A DNA stretch of 64,000 bases from assembly GCA_029891345.1 (NCBI GenBank), contig CM057009.1, positions 292,532,966-292,596,965 on the forward strand. Direction: 5' to 3'. The stretch's first letter is position 1. The number at the start of each line of letters is the position of its first letter. The notes beneath the pieces are model-generated. The model was not told the origin of the DNA, did no database searches, and saw only the letters and a list, made by a program, of their open reading frames with translations. A program made the position numbers and the translations under genes. Of the stretch, positions 1 through 10,800 are shown one piece after another. Source of the stretch: Dryococelus australis. Its lineage: Eukaryota; Arthropoda; Insecta; Phasmatodea; Phasmatidae.

Positions 1-709
1 ACATGCAGTCCACATTCGCATTCTGTCCCATACTAAAGTATTCTTGAATGCAAGTTTGTTTTTCGCGGGGAATGTCGTCGAAGACAACTATCGAGTTTGG
101 AAGAGCATCGTTCGGTGGTATGACGGCTTCATTATTGCTGCAGGGGAAATAATTAATACCTTCCAAGGCCTGCAGTACTAGTGCCAGTCGCTGGTATTTC
201 TGTTGCTGGAGAGAATCCGAATAAACGTGCATATTCTCGAACCGAAGGCCATTCGATTTCTCCAGCAGGTTCATTAGGACTCGAGTTCTGCCGCAACCCA
301 ACAGGCTGCAAATCAGACCCCACAAGCTAGTAGGATACAGTGCACTGTGGCGTGATTCATGAGAAATATCTTCATCTTCAGCATGAATGCATATGGGTAA
401 AGTAACATCTTGTTTTATAATATGTATGTAACCACTACAACCTTGTATAGCAGGTGGATCACGTGGAGTAAGTATAGCAGGTGAGGCAAGTGGAGCAGGT
501 GAAGCAAGTGGAGTAAGTGGAGATGGAGGCAGGTGAGGAGGTAGCATATACAAGCCTCTTGATAACATTAAGCATGTTTCATAAAGTCTCTTTAAATCAT
601 TATTCTGTGTAAACCGTCTCTGGCAGAGAGAGTTTACACAGTTCTCGAAGTTTTCATCTTGCAGATTGTTATTTCGTGTCGTCGTAAATTCCGCATAGCT
701 GTAAATGCT
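1..709 (-). pseudogene. Polinton FtsK/HerA-type genome-packaging ATPase (3' end beyond window)
   Basis: An open frame runs leftward from 709 to the window edge without a stop. It starts with a low-complexity part, then a proline-rich linker (about 460-560, repeated SP/LTP/ASP units), then the ATPase core. The P-loop region reads LLGCGRTRV (about 285-315), where the expected Walker A GKT lysine is arginine. Walker B reads SIVVFDDI (about 75-100) and looks intact. The stretches NGLRFENM, INYFP and EYFSMGQ fit the Polinton/adintovirus ATPase, which in the family drives DNA into capsids. The arginine in the P-loop suggests loss of ATP hydrolysis. The C-terminal part is cut off by the window. It is divergent from the capsid genes on the plus strand, as is common in Polintons. 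The N-terminal start is unresolved, because a zinc-finger segment in another frame lies immediately upstream. Confidence 0.85.
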
Positions 710-775
710 TTACCGCAGAAGCTCACAGCAGATACATCATTGCATTCGTACTGATCCGTATCTAGACTGATACTG
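655..775 (-). pseudogene. C2HC zinc-finger segment upstream of the Polinton ATPase, out of frame
   Basis: In a minus-strand frame different from the ATPase, the sequence reads CGKAFTAMRNLRRHEITIC, a C2HC zinc-finger half with the usual Phe, Leu-x2-His spacing. The first Cys pair is disturbed (a Cys lies nine residues before the conserved one instead of three). A pyrimidine tract ending in TTTTTTGTTTCAG lies just upstream on the minus strand (about 775-790) and would serve as a splice acceptor. I infer that the ATPase gene once had an N-terminal finger, now separated by a frameshift near 690-710. A finger fused to a Polinton ATPase is my inference, not something I can confirm. Confidence 0.45.
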
Positions 776-1019
776 AAACAAAAAAGTATAAAAGAATAAA
801 TTTATTGTTTGTAAGCCAGTTTAATTCGATTCGCCATTAGGTAAAGACGGTGAAATCTGGTCATGGTATCGTCCATTCGAACTCTGCATTCAAGGCTCTG
901 TGGAACCAAGCTAGACCAACGACACAGTCATCAGCGTGCTTGACGAGGTGTGAGCAACACAACATCGCTTACTCTCTAAACGAGGATCTTGACACTAAGC
1001 TGATTCCTTATCCAACATC

Positions 1020-1330
1020 ATGAAAGTCAAGGTGAAACTAGGCATGAAATTACGTACAAACAAAACGCCTTCGCGGCACCCTCGAAGGACCAAAATGAAA
1101 GGGAAGAACAAGGTAAGTAGGTTCCTGCCCGCACTGATACCTGCAATCGGTGCTCTGGCCTGTATCGCCGGGCAGTCACGAATATAGTTGGGGCCATGAA
1201 GCGTGCTTCGAACAATCGAAAACAGGTAGAGGAAACCCGTCGCAATAACAGAACATTGGAAGCTATCACCATGGGTATGAAAAATGGGAAAATACTATAT
1301 TTGTCACCCGTACCGGGAAAGAGGATCAAA
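1020..1330 (+). pseudogene. Polinton small basic/hydrophobic capsid-associated protein, frameshifted
   Basis: Starting at the ATG at 1020 the product is a Lys/Arg-rich N-terminus of about 35 residues followed by the hydrophobic stretch FLPALIPAIGALACIAG. A stop follows soon after. The continuation lies in another frame from about 1171: a region with Lys, Arg and Asn, then LEAITMG and KILYLSP, which is the usual tail of this Polinton protein. I infer a single-base indel near 1165-1175. The family is small, cationic and membrane-active-looking, comparable in position and composition to adenovirus core/pX-like products. It directly precedes the protease, as in other Polintons. No enzymatic role is visible. 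Confidence 0.65.
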
Positions 1331-1722
1331 TGTGGGTGAAAGAAAGGGAAAAATCGAAGAAGGAAATCAAAGTGACACTGCCTAGATGTCCGATGTCCAC
1401 TGACGAGCATAGACTTGAAACTGTTTGCGCACAAATTGAAGATACTCATTTTCGCAGAGTGTTCGTGCGAGATGCTTTGCCCCCTAAACCCAAGAGACAC
1501 GAATATGCCGTAATTAATCTGGACATGACAACCGGGCCAAGCACGCACTGGGTAGCTTACATAAAATGTGGCAAACGTGCGGTATACTACGGCAGTTTAG
1601 GGAATTTGCATCCTCCGTCCGTACTGCACGAGTAACAGAAAAATTGTAAACTGACTTGCAACTATGAAATGGAGCAGATACAGAACACATGGAACTTTGG
1701 ACATTTGTGTTTGCGATTTTAA
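1330..1722 (+). pseudogene. Polinton adenovirus-type cysteine protease (maturation protease), nonsense-mutated
   Basis: The first open part (1330-1632) has FRRVFVRDALP, a conserved pre-catalytic stretch, then THWVAY with the catalytic His. It continues to a tract that in the family carries an acidic residue before SxG; here it reads YYGSLGNLHPP, so the acidic position is Gly. A TAA stop at 1633-1635 interrupts the gene. The same frame continues beyond it and contains FGHLCLRF with the catalytic Cys codon at 1708-1710, then a stop at 1720. In adenoviruses and Polintons this C5-family enzyme cleaves capsid precursors during assembly. The internal stop, the changed acidic site and the early end make this copy inactive. 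The start is uncertain: the Met at 1330 may lie in the tail of the preceding gene, and the Met at about 1396 is closer to the usual start. Confidence 0.85.
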
Positions 1723-1768
1723 AACAGGTTATAAAAAAGGCTGTGCCAGCCAAACCGATCTCATCATT

Positions 1769-2423
1769 ATGTCGGTGACTATCATTCTGAGTGGTAAAAC
1801 GTCCGAGCTGAGGGCTGGCTTTTACCCTCCCTTGAAGCTGGAGGTGGAATAGCGTGTGGGACAAGTGGACTTTCAAACGTACATTTCCATATCCAACATA
1901 GAAGAAAATGTGAATTCTGCATTCTGGTACGTAGTGGTAGGAGATGCGAATGAAATCAGCATTCCCAATGGAGCATACGAGCTGAAGGATATGGAATACT
2001 TCATAAAGAAATCGCTATCGCACGACATTGTATTCGAACTGCACAGGAATCCGAATACCCTGAAGGCTGTAATATTTTGCACAGCAGATGTAGATTTCAC
2101 GGAACCGGATACCATCGGGCCCATGCTGGGGTTCGAAGTCAGAGTATACAAAACAGGAATGAAACACGAGTCGTCGCGGGCCGTAAACATATTTCCGGTC
2201 AACATCATATGCATAAACTGTAACTTGGCAAGTTGCAGTTACAAGAATGGGAAACCGAGCAGTACTATTTGCGAGTTCGCCCACACCATAGGTCCTGGAT
2301 ATAAAATCGTAGATCGCTGCAGAGAGTGTTCACTAAGTAGTCGTTTCGATCGTGGACCAAAACGAGGACCTGATAAATTTTTGAAACGAAGAAATTGAGT
2401 TACTTTTACACCTAAAACAATGA
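1769..2423 (+). pseudogene. Polinton minor capsid (penton-like) protein, stop plus frameshift
   Basis: The ATG at 1769 begins MSVTIILSG and leads into FYPPLKLE, the expected N-terminus. A TAG at 1850-1852 breaks the frame, which reopens at once with VDFQTYISISNI. Further conserved blocks follow: IPNGAYELKD, DTIGPMLGF and GPGYKIVD. After about 2310 the frame shifts. The C-terminus is recognisable in another frame (EEIELLLHLKQ, ending at the TGA at 2421-2423), with an extra TGA at 2382-2384. In Polintons this single-jelly-roll protein forms the capsid vertex. Its position between protease and major capsid gene is standard. At least two nonsense codons and one indel make it non-functional. Confidence 0.85.
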
Positions 2424-2545
2424 GACTAAATTTCGCCGGGAAGACAAAAATATTGAATATGAGATCAGTATGCTGCATGGGAGTGTTGTGCTAACACCTG
2501 AAAACATAATGTTTCTCCGAGTCCTCGGTTTAAAAGTAAATCGAC

Positions 2546-3769
2546 ATGGCAGACGGCATTTTCGACGTTGATCAGCGCCTAGAATCCAACGATAAACTCG
2601 ACACACTCGAAATGCACTGTTACGAACCGTATTTTGCCAGACATTTCGCTCTCGGAAGGTAGGTCAAAATACCTATACAGTGACAAGATATTTACACTCT
2701 TCATAGCTAGTCCTTTGTGTGCATAAGAGGCAAGCTAATGAAGGCAGGCGGGACCTACCCGACCACCACCAAGTTGGTACGAAATGGGATTCTGCACCTT
2801 TTCGAGCGAGTAATGTACGAGATTAATGGCGTCGCAGTCAACCGGTCGCGAGATGTGGGCATAACGTCATCAATAAAAAATTACCTATCGCTCACGTCCA
2901 ACCATCTCTCCGCATCCAAGATAGCAGGCTGGGGAATCGAAGCCGACTATAATGTTCCCATTTGCGATGAAGGCAGGTTCGAAGTGTGTGTTCCACTCTC
3001 CATGCTACTGGGATTTGCCGAAGATTATAAGAAAATAATAATAGGAGCGAGGCAGGAGCTGGCGATAATGATAGCCACATCTCATTTGAATTCTGTGTTG
3101 GTAGTAGGAGAAAACCCACAGTCCGTCTCTCTTTCTTTGAACACCATAGAATGGTTAGTCACTCGTGTGACCCCGAGCACTCGATAACATGACAAACTGT
3201 TGAATTACGCCAAGAAAGAAAAAGTGATCTAAATAGCATTCAGGAGTTGGAGCCTGGTCACCTGCCCGGCCCTGCCCGCCGCCACGCGAAATCACTGGGT
3301 CGTGAAGACGTCGTCCATCACGGAAAAACCACCCTATATTGTACTGGGACTTCAGACTAACAAACAGCATAGTATCAGATCTGCGAAGCCTACATTCGAC
3401 CACTGCAAGATCGAAAAGGAAATATATTTTTGAATAGCGAAAGCTACCCGTATGTGTATTTGAATACGAACTTTGAAAATTGACAGTACCTGCTGGTATA
3501 TTATGTGTATTCGCAATTCCGATCTTTATTTTCCGGACGCGAGGTGCATCCCATTTTCAGCTCCAAAATTGTTCCGAGACATGGCACCTCTGCTAGTAAT
3601 CGATACATCGAAGCAAAACGAGTGGGTGCAAAATGGTATGTTCGATGCTCAGTTAGAGATAATCGCCAATGAAAACGTGCCCGCAAACACCGCCGTCTAC
3701 TGCTTGATACTCCACGACAGGATCGTTCGGTACGATTGCTTTTCCGGCCTGCTAAAAATCATCAGTTAA
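2546..3769 (+). pseudogene. Polinton major capsid protein (double jelly roll), multiply broken
   Basis: The ATG at 2546 begins MADGIFDVDQ. In-frame stops occur at 2660-2662, 2678-2680 and 2702-2704. The frame then stays open to 3187 and contains EINGVAVNRSRDVGITS and MLLGFAEDYKKIIIGARQEL, which are typical of the Polinton major capsid protein. From about 3190 the coding line switches frames: HWVVKTSS and IVLGLQTNKQ near 3290-3370, SYPYVYLNTNF near 3440-3480. It ends in the block at about 3575-3769 with APLLVIDTSKQNE, NVPANTAVYCLILHDRI and a terminal TAA. The family forms trimeric capsomers like adenovirus hexon. The overall span of about 1.2 kb is near the usual size. At least three stops and several indels exclude function. 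Confidence 0.88.
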
Positions 3770-3818
3770 TGACGTGCGTTAATACACATGGTGCGGGGGA
3801 CGTACGTTTGTTGTAATA

Positions 3819-4121
3819 ATGTACTGTAATCGGCAAGGCTTCCAGAGCGGCTACATGCTCGAGGAAATCACAGTCACGGATTGCCACATCGTGACTCGAA
3901 CCAATTTATGTGGTCCTGCCTGGACAAAAAAAAAATGGCCTAGTAATTTGTGTAAAGTAAAAGTGGAGATTATCGACTTACGGAGCAATCATGGCTGTCC
4001 TTCCCTGCGTAAAATGAGGAAAGAAACTGATCCGAGTACTTTGGTGTGCGCTTCGAGAAACGCACTCTTGCTTTACGAGCGGTATGCACAAATATGTTAC
4101 GTGTATATATATCTTTGGTAG
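3819..4121 (+). CDS. Unrecognised 100-aa frame downstream of the Polinton capsid gene
   Basis: This plus-strand frame follows the major capsid gene by 50 bases and precedes a TATA-containing segment. It contains EEITVTDCHIVTRTN and several Cys residues (positions about 3, 22, 31, 44, 60 and 77), but I do not recognise a family. It may be the eroded remains of another Polinton gene, because codon-like composition continues into it. A poly-A run (nine A at 3927-3935) suggests slippage. It may equally be a chance frame. Confidence 0.25.
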   Translation: MYCNRQGFQSGYMLEEITVTDCHIVTRTNLCGPAWTKKKWPSNLCKVKVEIIDLRSNHGCPSLRKMRKETDPSTLVCASRNALLLYERYAQICYVYIYLW

Positions 4122-4157
4122 TGGGAAATATGATGTCATTCCCCGATGCAAAAAATC

Positions 4158-4200
4158 TATATAAATAAACAGAACCCCGAAATAAATTAGTCGCCAGTCG
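4158..4200 (+). promoter_or_regulatory. Candidate core promoter (TATATAAATA plus initiator-like site)
   Basis: TATATAAATA at 4158-4167 is followed by TTAGTC (about 4187) and CCAGTC (about 4194), the latter close to the arthropod initiator. An ATG follows at 4225. The arrangement fits a promoter for a further Polinton gene that is now interrupted by a SINE. The TATA-to-initiator spacing is about 29 bases for the first site and somewhat long for the second. Confidence 0.4.
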
Positions 4201-4224
4201 AGTACGAGTCACTGTGCGACCAAG

Positions 4225-4560
4225 ATGACACCCTGTCATCCGGAGAACCTGTACGTCTTGTCATTCCCAGTCGAAGGGGCCACCATGACTGAGCGATTAG
4301 CACGCTCGTATCCCACCAAGGCGACCCGGGCTCAATCCTCGCCCGGGTCGCCGGATTTTCACAAGTTGGAATCGTGCCGGATGATGCCGTTGATGGGCGG
4401 GTTTTCTCGGGGATCTAGTGTTTCCCCCGCCCCTTCATTCCGGCGCCGCTCCATATTCACTTCAATCACCCTCATCGGCTCTCCAGACCTCGATGTTAAG
4501 AGCCGCCCAAATCTCATCACTTCGCTTCATTCCCAGTCGACTCTAAAATCACCTATTAAT
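4225..4560 (+). pseudogene. Small Polinton reading frame interrupted by a SINE
   Basis: The ATG at 4225 opens a frame reading MTPCHPENLYVLSFPV before the SINE target duplication at 4263-4274. Beyond the second copy of the duplication (4529-4540) the frame would continue for only five or six codons to a TAA. The product is not recognised. What is clear is that the SINE landed inside a sequence that follows a TATA element and an ATG. The remaining gene downstream could be shifted or lost. Confidence 0.3.
4275..4528 (+). mobile_element. tRNA-derived SINE, copy 1, full length with 12-bp target duplication
   Basis: The head has a tRNA-like A box (GACTGAGCGATTAGCACGC) and a B-box-like GGGCTCAATCC. 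The body contains TTTTCACAAGT and CGGGTTTTCTCGG, shared with the other copies. Identical 12-bp flanks ATTCCCAGTCGA occupy 4263-4274 and 4529-4540, which defines the insertion exactly. It lies inside the Polinton remnant and is therefore younger than it. Confidence 0.92.
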
Positions 4561-5166
4561 TCTGGAAGTCTGGACCGCTACATACCTACGAAGCAAAATG
4601 TTATGGCTGTGACCACTGGCTATGTTTGGTGACTTCTTGCGAACCTACACAATAGTTAATAACTTGCTGTACTCGCTGGAATTGCTTGGTTCATCACATG
4701 AAGCGGGATACACCTCTTCCAGCAACAGTGGGCTAGGTTCTAGAATTTGTAGCAACTTCGAGCCGAGGTGACTCTACAAGCGCCAAAATTCGTGTAGGTA
4801 AATGTATGCAATTTAAATGGCCTGCCATTTTTTATAATATGACTATATGTAAATATTTCAGATAAATTAGTTTAAAATATATTTAATTATTTAGCAAATT
4901 TCAATCTAATCTCGTATGCTGAGGGTATCAATTAGAAGCACCAAATATTCTTATTGAGGTCCTCAAACGATCGTATTTTTGAAAGACCGTGCCTGGTGAT
5001 AAAATGTAACATTTAAGCCATATATCGTCACCAACCATCTTACTACCACTTAATTTTTCACATAAGTAGTATTACAGTAGGCCATGTAAACTTATATCAT
5101 TTAAATGGGTCAGACACTAATTTTTTGAAAATGGCGACAATAAAGGCCTAAATTGTATAGTTAAGT
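4541..5166. other. AT-rich non-coding stretch with a fragment of a dispersed repeat
   Basis: No gene seen. From about 4920, phrases such as TATCAATTAGAAGCACC and GGCCATGTAAACTT recur in the repeat array at 15.6-17.3 kb, so this is probably a fragment of that family. Confidence 0.5.
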
Positions 5167-5412
5167 GGAGTGATCTGGGTGACTCTTAACAGCGAGGTAT
5201 TTAGAGCCGATAGGGTGGTTAAGGTAAGAATGGAGCAGCGCCGGAATGAAATGGCAGGGGAAACGAGAGATACCCGAGAAAACCCGCCGACCAGAGACAT
5301 TGCCCAGCACATTCCCACATGCGAAGATCCGGGAGTGACCCGAATGGGGATTGAACCCAGTTCGCCTTGTTGGGAAGTGAGCAGGCTAACCGCTCAGCCA
5401 CCACGGTGCCCC
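5167..5412 (-). mobile_element. tRNA-derived SINE, copy 2, inverted
   Basis: This is the reverse complement of the family: the tRNA-like head ends at about 5412 (CTCAGCCACCACGG) and the tail lies at about 5167. It shares GAGAAAACCCGCCGACC in the body. An 81-aa open frame through it is only a read-through of the SINE. Flanks are AT-rich and the target duplication is not certain. Confidence 0.85.
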
Positions 5413-7220
5413 TAAATATTAAAGATATTTTTGTTGTCTCTATTAAATTTGTATGCTTGCTCTATATATATATATAATATGAATAATCAGACATATCTAT
5501 ACAGTGTCTGTTTTAAGGCCAATTTATTTGGTACCCCTAAATGAGAAACCAAAAATTTTATTCCATATCTTGGGAACTGTCCAACCTGTTTCCATCAAAT
5601 GCAGCACACAACTTGTGCTGCATGATTTAGGTGACTCGCACACGTGTTTTTAAAATGATTCCCTTGTAAATATTTGAAGTTAGAAATCCCAATCTACCAA
5701 AAGTTTAGATTGATTACAACCGAAGTTGATGCTCCGAATTCTTCCTTCACAATGCAGTTGGTTGCACACCATCCTACGACACGAAGTGTTTTGGGTTCGA
5801 GTCGCAGGTAAGACACGCATGAGTCTGCTATTGTCCCACTAGTATTGGAGTTGTTTCTGTTTCAATCTGTAAATATATCGCTGTCAACAAAAGTTCGATC
5901 CACCTATAATATAACCATTTAAGAATTTCATCAAAACTATTTTCATCCATGTAGAGGAAAGTAGGCTCATTAGTTACATCGGTAACTTCTTTTTGTGTAA
6001 TGCAATGCTAAATGTCTATAGTCTTATATATGTTCGTAAATAGTAGTAGAGATTAATTTTCCTCGATTTTATTACTAAGACTTTTGGCAATTCTTTAAGT
6101 TTGAAATGGTGATATGTAAATTTATTTTTATCTTTTGTTCTAGATCTTCAGTGAATATTGCAAACCTGCCATTCTTCATGTTCGTAAATTACTTTGGATT
6201 TCCTGATTACCCCCCCAAAAAAACCTAATAAATCTAAGTACCTATGCTAATTATAGTACAAATACAGCATCATCCCCGGAGCGAATTGAATGGATTAAAT
6301 GACATATATTTGGGCATTTGTCTGTAAACAGACTTCAAAGATTTTTTTTTTGCGATTGATTTTCTGTTGGTTGCTATGCAAACCGCTTCGTACTTTTGTA
6401 TCAAATCCTCATTGGTCTGACTCTTTTTTTTTGTCATGATCACTATATTCCTTCGTAATAACTATATTCCTTTTATTCTACCAACTGCGAACATGGAAAG
6501 CGCTTGTAAAATGAATGAAAAGAGTTCGGTTAGAAATTCACGTGAGTGCTGTCGAAAACCCAATATTACTTTGAAAGAAGCGAAAACCAAATGTTTTAGT
6601 TCTGTGAACAATGTTGTGACACAATATTACCAGAGTAAAGCTAAGCCATGTGTACTGAGAACATGGAGGAAGGGTCCACATGCTTGAACAAGTCTGCGCA
6701 GGCCACGAAAACTGCTCTCGCCTTCAACGTTTTGTCTCAGTGCTCCTTCTCCATGCAGTTAAAAAAAAAAAAAACCCGCATTTTTCCTGTTCACACTTAA
6801 CATCTTGCCTGCAGTGTTTTGAAATGCATAGGCAAAAACCATTGTACAAACCTTGTTGTGGACCAGCCTTAACAATTAGTGAAAATCTTGCATGCATGTA
6901 TGTGGTATTAGATATAAGTATACAACAGCAATGTGATAACTAAATAATAATTATGTCGTCATTAAAATTATTTATTTTGCATTTAAACATACACTTTTAA
7001 GTGAATGGAATTGAAATGTGATATTTTACATAGTGTTATGGTCCCTTTTGGGGAGCCATACAGAATATAAGTGGGAAGCATGCTTAGAAGGATATTACAC
7101 GTAATACTAATTTGACGTCCTATATTAAAAATATAAATAACAAAACGGTTACAATACTGTTTACAACTCTCTATATCAATTACTTTACTATACTTTACTT
7201 CGAGGGAGTTCAACTTAAGA
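5413..7220. other. AT-rich non-coding stretch; includes a repeat shared with 17.3-18.1 kb
   Basis: About 5560-6020 resembles 17300-18060: both have a CCGAAGTTGAT block, a GGGT(T/C)(C/A)GAGTC-like block followed by GTAAG(A/G)CACGC, and a GAGGAAAGT(A/G)GG block. An 83-aa frame at 6436-6687 is not recognised and I do not call it a gene. Confidence 0.5.
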
Positions 7221-7224
7221 TATG

Positions 7225-7800
7225 TGATTTATTATTTAGTTACAACAGTTAACTATTTATATATTCAATCTATTAAGACACGTACGAGTTACTCTAAAGT
7301 CTTTGGTTAGCTAATAGAACGTCTTCTCCTCAATGATGCCGAAGGCTGATATAACGGCTCCGGCGGACGGAACCACTGGCACTGTCTCCCCATCTTCTCC
7401 TCTCGTGGTCTCTCCGCGATGTCCTCACTCTCTTTTCACCTGGGTTGGCACGTTCAGGCAAGCAGTATAGCCAACGCTTTCCCACGCCATAACATTATCC
7501 CCAGCTCTTGTGGTAGGGTGGTAGCTGACTACAATGTTCGGTCCTTAAGGTGCTCGTCTGTTTCTTGGCAGCGGTAATATGGTACGGTTGAAGATGTCCT
7601 CTCTACGGAAGTACTGCGCGGAAGGAACTTTGATTCTAGGAAAAATTGTGGTAAGGTACTGCCTTGCTTTCTATCTTGAATTGACTTGCACCTTTTAACT
7701 GTATGTTTGGCCTGCAGGTTTGAATTACTATAGGGTGTCTGTGCTTTCTGCTGAGTGTAAGTGGCCATGCTCATGACCCTGAACTTGACTTGTAGTAAGG
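7225..7800. other. Unidentified GC-richer patch in AT-rich surroundings
   Basis: Base composition rises sharply between about 7320 and 7560. On the minus strand the patch continues through an AT-rich stretch containing AATAAATCAC near 7225, which could be a poly(A) signal. This would fit the end of an old transposable element or a transcript end. The 81-aa minus frame at 7529-7774 has no recognisable domain. Confidence 0.3.
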
Positions 7801-10800
7801 GTGTACAAAGTCTTCCTCGCGGTAGACGCAGTTGTCGCGTTCATTGTGCAGACGCAAAACAGTCAGCTTCTCTTGAGGTCCTAATCTACCTACTTATTAT
7901 GTGGCTTTGCAATTATTCATTAATTTCAATAATAAAATTAGGAAGTTGTTATGATGCAACAAGGAAAATTTTGTTATGTTTTAACTTTTTAATAATTGGT
8001 ATACAGTAAAATCCTCCACCTATTACAAAATATATTAAGTGGGCACATAATAGCCTTTAACATAATTTTCTAAATACAGTAATTTTGCAATAGTGAAAAT
8101 TTTTTTACTCTTTACTCTTGTCGATAATATACAATTAAACATTATATTTCTGAAATAAAATATACAATTTAACACCTCGTTCCTGAAAAATCGTAATAAA
8201 ACATATTGCGCACTTCACAATTGAATCCTTTGTCAAAACACAATTCGACCTTATGTCGAAACACATTTACTGATATTTATGTATGTCCTACGGACTATAA
8301 TTAAATATCTAGGTTCTAAGATGTCATTTCATTAGGACGTAGAATGATTTTCGTACCGAAACATATTATATTATTAAAATTTACTAATTAATAATTATTT
8401 TACTGTGATTTCAAAATTTCTTTATCAATTACCCTCGACTACATTTCGGCACATAAGGAAGGATTGAAATGATTTTTACGTTACTTATATCTATACATAT
8501 ATATATATATTAAACTTACCACTTACACAATACAAATACTGGTTTTACTATGACCCTTGCCAAATGAAAAATGTAATTTTGCTTGTGTCTGCAATTTAAT
8601 AGTGACAATAATACTAGTTTTGTCTATAACTTCATTAATATTTTACCCATAATTAATAAAATTAAAACTTATTGCGCAGTTTCTATATACTTTGCTACAA
8701 TGTCTACATATCAATACATGTTTGTTATACCTTAATAATATATTTATTATTACAAGTAATATTTCTAGAATATTGTGTATATAACAAGATTTCTACAATA
8801 TTATAATAGTAACGGACATTTACTAGAATTTTGTTGCTGTTGCATATTAACGTGAATATGATAATGGTTTGTAACATTTACTGGTATTGAAGCATTCTTC
8901 TCAATATAGTATATGTCTGATACAATACTTTAATTTTTATACTTCCTTTTTGCAAAATTTGCTAATATGTTATTTTATGTATATTTTGTCATTTTGGCAC
9001 AGAGTACTCTCATAAATACCTAGTTTGTGTTATTGGCCGCTCTTCGGCAATTAAAAATATTTCTATAGCTTTGAATTTCTATTATACTCTGTGGCTGTTA
9101 ACAGGACGCATGCTTGCATGCTATAAAATATGTGTGTTTCTTTTAGTGTTCTCCGTTTGTCTGTGTGTCCCGGCTGGGGTGTGTACATCTAAAAATATGT
9201 TAGTGAAGTAAGACTTTTGGCGTAGTGTTGCCTGGTATGGAACCCGTACACGCTGCGCACGCGCTCGTTGTGTTGCTCGATTGCTCAAGTGACGTCACCG
9301 GGCGGCCTGCTGGCTACCTGTCCCCTTCTGAGGTCATGGTGACGTATGGCGTGTCGCCAGGATGTGTCGTCAGGACATATTGGTGCATGCTGCATGTTAC
9401 TGGTGCGTGCTACATGAAATTTGCTCTGTAACACTTTTAAAAACATATTAGTTCACTGAAGTAAGAACATTACATGACATGTATACATTGAAGTTGAAAT
9501 TGTATTTATAATAATTTACTCTACTTATCATTATAACATTCCTAGATTGATTAGTGGCTTCGACGTTCATTGTTCCTATTCAAAGCTTTGTAGTGTTCGC
9601 TATAAGCAGAGGACGCAACAAGGAGGCTACACAAAGGCCCTAGAGTGAGTGGTGAAGGGGAAACACCAAAGTTGGCACCAATGTAAAGCAAAGCTGAACA
9701 CTGCTGTTAAAAAGGTGAATTGTGGCTGATAGTAAAAACCGTAGAAAAATCCAAACTCCTCTGTGGTATGAGCTCCAAAATAATGGTGTCAACAAATACT
9801 GTTTTAGGCAATGTATCTATAGATTGGTGTTGTTTTTTTTATCTAACATTCATAATAGGTGGTAACTAAACACCTTATACCATGTAATTTTCTCCGTAAT
9901 TACAAATGGCGGAGACTAGAAAAAAGTATGTTAAAATTCGTGTTCACTTCCAGGTTAAAATCGCTGTGAACCATATCCCAATGTAAACAACACGATAAAA
10001 CATGGAAAACTATATGTAAACTTGAAAAATATATGTGATACAATTTTATTTTATATGCACACAGTCACCTTAAGCAAAATCTTTGACATAGGACTGTGCA
10101 TTCACAGTTATTATTTACGAACTTGAAAATTTGTAACATTTAAGAGAACAAGCACTAAATATTACCAATTTATATATTGCCATGTAAACATAAGGTAATT
10201 TCATTTGGCATGGTGATTTTGCATAAATTAGAACAATATTTTTAATACGAGTATTTTTGACCAAAACAAACAGATCCACAAATAAAGTTAACGAAGCTAT
10301 GTTTCGTAGGTATACCTATCATAGGTTATGCTGACAAAGCGATGTTGACCTAACACTGAAACCTATACATTTTCCATAAAAACTTCCAGTATGGATTTAA
10401 TAATACAAAGATAAAATGTACTGATAAGTTAATAGGCAACGACCTATAAGTTGCCATATATACATGAATATACCTTGTTTTCCACTCCAATCAGAAATTT
10501 GTACTGACAGGTAATTTGCACAAATTATCTCCAAAATTTATCGGTAGTATGCCCAGATTATGCATTATCAAATTCCAAATTAACTTTAATTTACCCCCAC
10601 CCAAAATGCGTATTGACCTACACAACAGTGAATATACAATAGTATTAATTTATCAATTGGGCCATAATGCAATAAAATGACCATTAATTTCTTTACAAAA
10701 TACGATTTAAAATGGCAATCTCATTATTCGGCAATAACCGCAAAATGTAAGCATCCATTTTGAAATTCATCTTAAAAGTGAATGTGAAAACAAACTCATT

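Larger units (their letters stand above)
1..4830. mobile_element. Decayed Polinton (Maverick) element, structural-gene end
   Basis: Five adjacent genes match the Polinton morphogenesis block in kind and order: packaging ATPase (minus), small hydrophobic protein, cysteine protease, minor capsid and major capsid (all plus). Polintons are 15-20 kb self-synthesising DNA transposons related to adintoviruses. Polymerase B and integrase are not in the window and would lie left of position 1 if present. Every gene has a nonsense codon, frameshift or lost key residue, so the copy is old and inactive. The right limit is uncertain: coding-like sequence fades after about 4.2 kb, a SINE sits at 4275-4528, and no terminal inverted repeat is visible here. 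Confidence 0.9.

Noticed and set aside
1027..1548. 173-aa minus-strand frame opposite the Polinton genes
   Set aside because: It lies antisense to the recognisable hydrophobic protein and protease coding sequence and has no family resemblance.
4280..4345. tRNA gene suggested by A-box and B-box sequence
   Set aside because: The cloverleaf does not close, and the same head recurs in six places attached to the same non-tRNA body, so it is a SINE head.
5170..5415. Frames across SINE copies (also at 4225, 22323, 33190 and 62009)
   Set aside because: The same peptide patterns recur because the SINE recurs. They are read-throughs of a non-coding element.
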